Source: Pollutiaquabacter sp046052345
GTDB lineage: Bacteria > Bacteroidota > Bacteroidia > AKYH767-A > 2013-40CM-41-45
Assembly (NCBI GenBank): GCA_046052345.1
Contig: JBJOMN010000014.1
Location: 1 to 5,302 of the forward strand
DNA length: 5,302 nucleotides
Reading direction: 5' to 3'
Under the pieces are notes generated by a model, which worked only from the letters and a program-made list of their open reading frames with translations, was not told where the DNA came from and did not search any database. Every line of letters begins with the position of its first letter. The stretch's first letter is position 1. Both the position numbers and the translations under genes were made by a program. Below, piece by piece: positions 1 through 5,302 of this stretch.

Positions 1-437
1 GTGACGGGATCCATCCACATCATCTTGCCGTCGTCGGCAGTACCGAGCATCGGCATGAGTCGTCCATAGTCGTCCTCGCCTTCGAAGAGCAGCAGCTTCC
101 GGGTGGGGCCGTTTTGAACATACTGCGTAATCGGTGCGCGAAGGGTGGTGGGAAGTACGGCTTTAGGAATACGTGTGTTCAACGGCAAGGTGACCTTGAA
201 GGCCATGATCATGCCGTCGGTATTCGCGTCGACCCGGTCGCCGAAGGGATACGGGTAACGTGCGTCGTTGCGAAGGACCAGTGTCTTTCCTGCCAGGGCA
301 GGTGAACTGAAGTCGATGACGACGTCGATGCGCTCGCCGGGAGCTATCAAAAGGTCGCGGGTAGTATTTACGGCAGGCAATAGTCCCATGTCCGCACCGA
401 TCTGCTTGAACATGACGGATTGATGGAAATACAAATG
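1..437 (-). pseudogene. Continuation of the same multicopper oxidase frame beyond the amber codon, partial at the left edge
   Basis: Directly after the TAG at 438-440 the same minus-strand frame stays open for 145 codons to the window edge. It begins HLYFHQSVMFKQIGADMGLL and continues with LLIAPGERIDVVIDFS, LVLRNDARYPYPFGD, DGMIMAFKV, then a linker and TRKLLLFEGEDDYGRLMPML. These match the order of CotA-family blocks: IGSDGGLL, then LAPAERYDIIIDF, then L.N.A, then IMQFRV, followed by the start of cupredoxin domain 3. The reading frame is unchanged across the stop, so this is a nonsense codon and not a frameshift. An ATG at 411-413 (codon 9) could be used to annotate a separate gene, but a protein starting there would be a domain fragment with no signal peptide. 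The domain 3 copper ligands (HPxHxH and HCHxxxH motifs) must lie outside the window. Likely a pseudogene half, unless the stop is read through or is a sequencing error. Confidence 0.8.
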
Positions 438-1382
438 CTAGAAACGGGAGTCTGAAGCGTTGATCAGGCGGAAACGGTAGGGACGCGGCTCGACCTCGAG
501 ATAGGGCCAGGCCTTGTCGTTGACCATCATGATGTTTCCATAGAATTCCGGAAGAACGGAGGGGATACCGGGCACGATATCATTCTCCGAAGGGTAGTAC
601 AACTGTCCATCGTCCGTGAACATGCGGTCCTGGAGGATCAGGGGAATTTGGAAACTGTCGGAGGGAAGTTGGTTGGTGGCGATCAGATTCTCTTCCGTGT
701 TGTCGCGAAGCAGATAGGCGCCGTACAGTCCGGTGTAGACATTCAGGCGGGTGATGCCCAGAGTATGGTCGTGGTACCAGTTGGTGGCAGCCTCCTGATC
801 ATTGGTGTAATGATATGGTACTGTATTGGAGAGTTCGCAGTCCATACCGATAAGTCCGTACCCCGGTGTATACCAACTGTCAGGCAGTCCGTCCGATGCC
901 GATTCGGTTTTTCCGCCGTGGAGGTGGGTGGAGATCGGAACACCGTATTGACGGATCAAAGTTGTATCTCCGCTGAAAGCCCAGTGAATGGTCGTATCGA
1001 TTTCCAACAGATGCGGCAGCGGGGTAGTACCGTTCCGAAGTTCATTGTGGAAATAGAAATCCGAGGGAGTGCCTTGCCGTGTGATGATGGTCGGCCCTGG
1101 AGACATACCGCCATACCCCCAAACGGTGGTAAGCATCGAATCTTGTGTAGATGGATTTTTCAACCCCAGATTCTGTTGGAACTGGGTCACCGGAACGGTA
1201 AATGTCCCGCCGGACCGTGCGTCCAAAATTTGAGGAACAGTGAGCCGGTTGACGAACCTTGGTTGCGTGGCGGGATCCAACAGGTTGTTGCTGCCGGAGG
1301 CTCCAAAGGAGAGGAGTGAGATACACAGGAAGGCTAGCGGACTGCACTTCGGGAATGGAAAGAAATGGCTTAGATTTTTCAT
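438..1382 (-). CDS. Multicopper oxidase, CotA/bilirubin oxidase-like, amino-terminal part ending at an in-frame amber codon
   Basis: Multicopper oxidases oxidise phenols, bilirubin or metal ions at a type 1 copper and reduce O2 to water at a trinuclear copper cluster. From the start at 1382 this part has 314 residues. Residues 1-30 (MKNLSHFF..., then LAFLCISLLSFGASG) look like a Sec signal peptide, so the enzyme is probably exported. The first trinuclear-site motif is THLHGG (His153, His155), followed by SDGLPDSW. The second is NWYHDH (His204, His206), followed by TLGITRLNVYTGLYGAYLL. Further CotA-like blocks are LQDRMF (about 250-255) and WPYLEVEPRPYRFRLINAS near the end. The frame is open back to 1457, but the ATG at 1382 begins directly before the signal peptide and is preferred. 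No Shine-Dalgarno sequence is visible. The TAG at 438-440 stops the protein inside cupredoxin domain 2, so the product alone would lack half the trinuclear ligands and the type 1 site and should be inactive. Family assignment is firm; whether a functional protein is made is not. Confidence 0.85.
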   Translation of the reverse strand: MKNLSHFFPFPKCSPLAFLCISLLSFGASGSNNLLDPATQPRFVNRLTVPQILDARSGGTFTVPVTQFQQNLGLKNPSTQDSMLTTVWGYGGMSPGPTIITRQGTPSDFYFHNELRNGTTPLPHLLEIDTTIHWAFSGDTTLIRQYGVPISTHLHGGKTESASDGLPDSWYTPGYGLIGMDCELSNTVPYHYTNDQEAATNWYHDHTLGITRLNVYTGLYGAYLLRDNTEENLIATNQLPSDSFQIPLILQDRMFTDDGQLYYPSENDIVPGIPSVLPEFYGNIMMVNDKAWPYLEVEPRPYRFRLINASDSRF

Positions 1383-2114
1383 AGTAGGTCGGAAGGTGCT
1401 GATGGAGTCGTATGTGATCTTGTTCAGGATGTAAGAAGCATTGGTCGCATTTAACATCCGGTTAGCCTCAAAAGTTTAATGGTATAAGCTAGGATTTTCC
1501 CACCTAAGGTCGAATTATTCAGGCGCTTATTCCGTGAAGGCGTCTTCGTGCTTGGTAAACGGAAGCAAGCTGCGGACTTCCGGCCGATGGTGGATGACTG
1601 CCCTGTACTTGGTGCAAACGTAGTTGCAGAAATTCCGGTAGTATCGTCCCGGTTGGAAGTCTCACGCAGTGTGGCCTTCAAAATAGCCGGCGATGTACAC
1701 CGGTGTTACTTAATACGGACTGCTTCAAAGAAACCGTTTCCTAGTGTCTCATTGGATTGTCCAATTCATGCGATTAATCGTGTCGAATGACGTGCGGCGT
1801 TCACCTTTCGCGATAAGGTTTGTCCCGTTTTCCGGAACGTGCCCGAATCAATTCAGGACTGCCCTGACAATTTGGCTGGTGTGATCACTTCGTATTTCAG
1901 CAGTTCATCGTTCTTCGAGTATGTCAGTCCATGGTGGTCGAAAAATTAATCAATTCCGTATGAACGGCTCACGGAAATTTAGGTATATTGATAAAGCTTA
2001 ACCTGTTGTTTTTTCTGCCGGAGCTCCATGGCTCCGGACATGCCCGCAATTTGAAAAGCAACATGTATTAGGCATCCGATACTGCTACTCCCCATTTCAA
2101 CCCGATCACCGGTA
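1383..2114. other. Long region between divergent genes with no supported intact gene
   Basis: This 732-base stretch separates the oxidase start (minus) from the glycosyltransferase start (plus), so it must hold the promoters of both. I see no tRNA, insertion sequence end or direct repeat array. Frames of 76-80 codons exist on both strands (1451-1681 minus, 1548-1790 plus), but their translations match nothing I recognise and look like chance frames. Two minus-strand stretches, 1527-1709 and 1853-1945, have coding-like codon use but no start and contain or adjoin stops; they may be relics. Small symmetric elements are ACACCGGTGT (1697-1706) and ATTGGA-TTG-TCCAAT (1751-1765). TATATT at 1984-1989 could be a -10 element for the plus-strand genes, but no matching -35 or Bacteroidota TAnnTTTG element is convincing. 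Confidence 0.6.
2018..2037 (+). other. Hairpin in the leader of the glycosyltransferase gene
   Basis: CCGGAGC (2018-2024) and GCTCCGG (2031-2037) are perfect inverted repeats around a six-base loop TCCATG. The hairpin sits about 77 bases before the glycosyltransferase ATG. A run of six T's (2009-2014) comes just before it on the plus strand, not after it. On the minus strand it is followed by an A-rich stretch. It therefore does not fit an intrinsic terminator in either direction. It could be a leader-RNA structure, a protein-binding site or chance. Confidence 0.35.
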
Positions 2115-3068
2115 ATGACGCTCGCGACTGACACCACGATTAGTGTAGTTATACCCTGCTATAATGTTTCGAAGCATATTGAAAAGGTAATTGGCACGCT
2201 TCCTTCATGGATCACCCATATCATAGCTGTTAACGACTGCTCCACCGATGAGACCATGAAGATACTGGAGCGGTTAGCCGGGGAGAATGATAAGATTCAC
2301 GTGCTTCACCATACCGTCAATCAGGGTGTAGGCGGTGCCATGATCACAGGCTATAAGAAATCGCTGGAGTTGGATGCCCGAATCACTATCAAGATGGACG
2401 GGGACGGACAGATGAATCCGGAAAACATCTTGCGACTGATTCAGCCGTTACTGGACGGTGGTGCCGATTTCTCCAAAGGAAACCGTTTCCGTGATCTTCA
2501 TGCATTAAAGTCCATGCCGGTCTTTCGCAGGATCGGCAATCTGGGCTTGAGCTTCCTTATCAAAGCCGCTTCCGGATACTGGAATGTCTTCGACCCCACG
2601 AACGGGTTCACCGCTGTTAGAAAAGAAACGCTGGAAGAAATCAACTTCACACATCTTCATAATCGGTACTATTTCGAAACTTCCATGATTTCTGAGTTGT
2701 ACTTCTGCAATGCAGTGATCGTAGATGTGCCCATGAAGGCCCGTTACGGAGATGAGGTTTCCGGACTTTCCCTCACGCGAACCGTCTTCGAGTTCCCGCC
2801 GAAGTTGCTGGTCACATTCCTCCGACGCATCCTTCTGAAGTATTTCCTGTTCGATTTCAATATCGGATCACTGTATATCCTGTCGGGCTTCCCGTTGTTC
2901 CTTTATGGATTCGTTTTCGGTTTGCTTAATTATGAAAAATACAGCGCCATGGGTGTCGGTGCGCCCACCGGAACGGTCATCCTGCCGACACTACTCATCA
3001 TACTCGGGTTCCAGTTACTGCTTTCAGGATTGGCGTATGACGTGAATAATTACCCCAAAAAACAATAA
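2115..3068 (+). CDS. Family 2 glycosyltransferase, DPM1/GtrB-like polyprenyl-phosphate sugar synthase
   Basis: The 317-residue protein should transfer a sugar from a nucleotide donor to a polyprenyl phosphate on the cytoplasmic face of the inner membrane. The GT-A domain fills residues 9 to about 230. VVIPCYN (11-17) opens the nucleotide-binding fold, VNDCSTDET (39-47) carries the first acidic pair, NQGVGGAMITGYKKS (69-83) is typical of the DPM1 subgroup, and KMDGDGQMNP (93-102) holds the metal-binding DxD (Asp95, Asp97). DPTNGFTAVRKE and ARYGDEVSG follow further on, as in that subgroup. Two hydrophobic segments at about 250-271 and 288-308 give the GtrB-type two-helix anchor. The start is well fixed because the GT-A fold begins nine residues later; no Shine-Dalgarno sequence is visible. 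It ends in TAA, 68 bases before the preferred start of the next gene on the same strand, so the two are probably cotranscribed. The sugar (mannose, glucose or other) and the exact lipid cannot be read from the sequence. Confidence 0.9.
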   Translation: MTLATDTTISVVIPCYNVSKHIEKVIGTLPSWITHIIAVNDCSTDETMKILERLAGENDKIHVLHHTVNQGVGGAMITGYKKSLELDARITIKMDGDGQMNPENILRLIQPLLDGGADFSKGNRFRDLHALKSMPVFRRIGNLGLSFLIKAASGYWNVFDPTNGFTAVRKETLEEINFTHLHNRYYFETSMISELYFCNAVIVDVPMKARYGDEVSGLSLTRTVFEFPPKLLVTFLRRILLKYFLFDFNIGSLYILSGFPLFLYGFVFGLLNYEKYSAMGVGAPTGTVILPTLLIILGFQLLLSGLAYDVNNYPKKQ

Positions 3069-3136
3069 TACCAGGTGTGGCATCTTCCTGCCGGATCAGG
3101 TACAGGCCCTTTGAAGTTAAATCCTTCCGTCGCGTA

Positions 3137-5041
3137 ATGGCTAACATGAATAAATCCAAACATCAGAAAAAACAGACAGACGCTTCGCACAAAGGCAATC
3201 GTCAGCAAGATCAAAACGGCTTCCTCCGGTGGGCGGGAATAATCTCCATATTGTTACTGGGAGTGTTCATCTACTCCAATTCGTTTGACTGTTCATTCCA
3301 GTTCGATGATAAACACAATATCACGGATAATGCCGCCATCCGTGATCTTGCCGGTGTCCGGACCATCTGGGATTTGGGACCTTCCCGCTTCGTAGGGTAC
3401 TATTCATTTGCCCTTAATTACCATTTTGGACAATTAAACGTCAGGGGATATCATATCGTGAATCTACTGATTCATTTGATCAACGCCTGTCTGATCTATT
3501 GGGTTACACGGCTCTTGTTCCGTTCTCCGGTGCTGAAAGGTTCAACGGTGGCCCGCCGTCAGAACACCATCGCTTGGCTCACCGCCCTGTTGTTCGTGTC
3601 TCATCCGTTGGCCACCGGGGCGGTGACGTATATTGTTCAGCGCCTCGCTTCTCTCCTGACCCTTTTTTATCTGCTTTCCGTCGGCTTGTATCTCACCGCC
3701 CGGCTGTCGGCATCCGGACGTTCCTACGGTTACTATGCAGCGGCTGCTCTTTCCGCCCTATTGGCGATCCATACGAAGGAAAACGCCTACACGCTGCCGC
3801 TCGCCATCGTGCTGATAGAATTGTGTTTTCTCCAAACGAAAAAAATAGCGTTGAACCTTAAATCGCCACGGATTCTCCTTGGACTACTCGGAGTGGCTGT
3901 ATTTTTGACCATAGCGCTTACTACCTTCTCGTTCGATGTTTTCAACCCCTTGCCGCCTTCTAAATTCAATGCGGAGACGATCACTTCCGGGAATTATTTC
4001 CTTACGCAGCTGGGGGTGATCGTGCGGTACATCCGGTTGCTCATTCTGCCGTATAATCAGAATATCGACTATGATATCCCGGTATCCCACAGTCTGCTCG
4101 AAACAACCACCTTGTTGAGCGGATTGTTCCTGTTATCGTTACTGGCAGTGGCGATTTATGTATTCAACAGGAACCGCATCGTTTCTTTCGGCATCCTCTG
4201 GTTTTTCCTGGCACTGTCCGTCGAATCCGGCATCATTCCCATATCCGACCTGATGTTCGAGCACCGGACCTATCTGCCCTCCTTCGGATTTTATCTCATC
4301 ATCGCCGGTGCGCTTTACCCCTATTTGCAGGACAGGAACAAGAATGCGGCGATGTTGTTGCTGGCGTTGATGATCGGATCGAATTCCGTCCTGGCATATC
4401 AGCGCAACAAGGTGTGGAAAGACGAATTGACCTTATGGTCTGACGCCATTAAGAAGTCTCCCGACAAGCCCAGGCCCTATATGAACCGTGGCTACGCATA
4501 CGGACGACTGCAGCAATGGAACAATTCCATTGCTGATTTTGACAAGGTAAATGAGCTGAATCCGGAGCAGCATCCGCAGGCCTATTACAACCTGGGTATT
4601 GCCTATTGGGCACTGGGGCAAAAAGAGCGATCATTTGACAGCTATTCGCATGCCATCAGTATTGATTCCAACTATGCTGATGCATATTACGGCAGGGGCG
4701 TTTGTCATTATTACCTGGGCGATTCTGCTGGCGCGTTATACGATTACACAAAAGCGCTCTCCATAACACCGCGGCCTGATGTCTATTTCAATCGCGGGCT
4801 CTTGTATGCGAATAAGAAGATGTATGCGGAAGCGATCAACGATTATACGCAGGCGATTTCCATGACACCGGATAAGGCGGTACTGTACAACAGCCGGGCG
4901 GTCGCCTATGGTAATCTGGGGCAGTGGGCCAAGGCCGTAGAGGATTTCACCAAGACATTGGAGTTGGATCCCTCGAACAAATCCGCCTATACGAACAGGG
5001 AATATGCGAATTCGCAACTCAGGAAACCGACCCCGCAATGA
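3137..5041 (+). CDS. Polytopic GT-C/TMTC-like membrane protein with C-terminal TPR repeats, putative protein O-glycosyltransferase
   Basis: This 634-residue protein has a Lys/Gln-rich cytoplasmic N-terminus (1-28), about 11-12 membrane segments between 31 and 420, and a soluble C-terminal TPR domain. After the first helix, FQFDDKHNI (Asp57, Asp58) carries the acidic pair seen at this place in GT-C transferases and TMTC proteins. Other family blocks are HPLATGAVTYIVQR (156-169), TKENAYTLP (213-221) and ESGIIPISDLMFEHRTYLPS (363-382), which parallel the HP..TEAV, KE and E...YLPS blocks of TMTC proteins. Five TPR units span about 446-615, with consensus spacing such as AYYNLGIAYWALGQ and AVEDFTKTLELDPSN, plus a partial sixth. 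By analogy with TMTC the TPRs face the periplasm and may bind acceptor proteins. I prefer ATG 3137; ATG 3146 is also possible, as is GTG 3077, which lies only eight bases after the previous stop but adds an unremarkable basic extension. Many bacterial relatives are annotated only as TPR proteins; transferase activity is inferred. Confidence 0.85.
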   Translation: MANMNKSKHQKKQTDASHKGNRQQDQNGFLRWAGIISILLLGVFIYSNSFDCSFQFDDKHNITDNAAIRDLAGVRTIWDLGPSRFVGYYSFALNYHFGQLNVRGYHIVNLLIHLINACLIYWVTRLLFRSPVLKGSTVARRQNTIAWLTALLFVSHPLATGAVTYIVQRLASLLTLFYLLSVGLYLTARLSASGRSYGYYAAAALSALLAIHTKENAYTLPLAIVLIELCFLQTKKIALNLKSPRILLGLLGVAVFLTIALTTFSFDVFNPLPPSKFNAETITSGNYFLTQLGVIVRYIRLLILPYNQNIDYDIPVSHSLLETTTLLSGLFLLSLLAVAIYVFNRNRIVSFGILWFFLALSVESGIIPISDLMFEHRTYLPSFGFYLIIAGALYPYLQDRNKNAAMLLLALMIGSNSVLAYQRNKVWKDELTLWSDAIKKSPDKPRPYMNRGYAYGRLQQWNNSIADFDKVNELNPEQHPQAYYNLGIAYWALGQKERSFDSYSHAISIDSNYADAYYGRGVCHYYLGDSAGALYDYTKALSITPRPDVYFNRGLLYANKKMYAEAINDYTQAISMTPDKAVLYNSRAVAYGNLGQWAKAVEDFTKTLELDPSNKSAYTNREYANSQLRKPTPQ

Positions 5042-5049
5042 TAGTTAAA

Positions 5050-5072
5050 GGCTCGAGTGCCGCATCTTTTTT
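5050..5072 (+). terminator. Weak terminator-like sequence after the TPR gene
   Basis: Nine bases after the TGA there is GGC-TCGAGT-GCC (5050-5061), then GCATC and six T's (5067-5072). The stem is only three pairs, so this is a poor intrinsic terminator. Its position right after the last gene of the unit is the main argument for it. Confidence 0.25.
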
Positions 5073-5302
5073 GGTTTTAAGTATATCAATGGCTCTCACG
5101 TATAGCAGCGTTTTCTTTACGTCGCACCCTTTAATGCCCTGCACGATCGCACGAGAATAGCAGAGGGAGGAGCATGAATACAGCTCCACCAACGATTGAA
5201 TTGCCGTAATGGGGTCCGGTATGACAAGATGCATGGTAACAGTGCTTCGTGTGGGGTTACTTAACCTGCAACGGCGTAATCTCATTTGATTATTCAGCTA
5301 AT

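Noticed and set aside
648..1319. Plus-strand open frame of 223 codons opposite the oxidase gene
   Set aside because: It is the antisense shadow of the multicopper oxidase, whose minus-strand frame carries all the copper motifs. The plus translation resembles no family.
1383..1457. 25-residue upstream extension of the oxidase to the ATG at 1457
   Set aside because: The extension puts non-membrane residues before a clear signal peptide that starts at the ATG at 1382. It has no supporting ribosome binding site.
1451..1790. Open frames of 76 codons (1451-1681, minus) and 80 codons (1548-1790, plus)
   Set aside because: They overlap each other on opposite strands, their codon use lacks the C/G bias of the real genes at third positions, and neither has a recognisable motif or ribosome binding site.
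4500..5030. Possible tandem DNA repeats in the C-terminal part of the last gene
   Set aside because: The periodicity is at the protein level (TPR units of about 34 residues). The DNA units are diverged and do not form a nucleotide repeat.
5258..5269. GGTT-ACTT-AACC hairpin near the right end
   Set aside because: The stem has only four pairs and no T run follows, so it is not a credible terminator or RNA structure.
5019..5285. Minus-strand open frame of 88 codons at the right end
   Set aside because: It overlaps the end of the TPR gene antisense, has no recognisable domain, clear signal peptide or ribosome binding site, and lies in a region with no other sign of coding. A small unknown gene cannot be fully excluded.

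Overview
The window looks like bacterial chromosomal DNA of roughly balanced base composition. It carries three recognisable genes and two stretches without a clear gene. Start codons have no good Shine-Dalgarno sequence in front of them. The oxidase resembles CotA and has an N-terminal export signal. Both points fit a Bacteroidota/Chlorobiota-type (FCB group) bacterium, but this placement is a weak inference; no marker gene is present.

Left part (1-1382, minus strand): most of a CotA/bilirubin-oxidase-like multicopper oxidase. It has a signal peptide and both amino-terminal HxH copper motifs. The reading frame is cut by a single in-frame TAG at 438-440. Beyond that codon the same frame stays open to the window edge for another 145 codons and still reads as the second and early third cupredoxin domains. 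The gene is therefore one reading frame with a single premature amber codon. It also runs off the left edge, so the type 1 copper site is not visible.

Middle (1383-2114): a long region between divergent genes with no convincing intact gene. Two short minus-strand stretches look coding-like but lack starts and contain stops. A 7-bp-stem hairpin lies about 80 bases before the next gene.

Right part (2115-5041, plus strand): a two-gene unit. The first gene is a DPM1/GtrB-like family 2 glycosyltransferase with two C-terminal membrane segments, which should make a polyprenyl-phosphate sugar on the cytoplasmic face. The second is a polytopic membrane protein with a GT-C-like, TMTC-like core followed by five TPR repeats. 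It may use such a lipid-linked sugar on the outer face of the membrane to modify proteins. Together they resemble, in layout, the eukaryotic dolichol-phosphate-mannose synthase plus TMTC O-mannosylation route. This pairing is the most interesting biological idea in the window, but substrate and acceptor are unknown.

The last 260 bases (5042-5302) hold a weak terminator-like sequence and no gene I can support.
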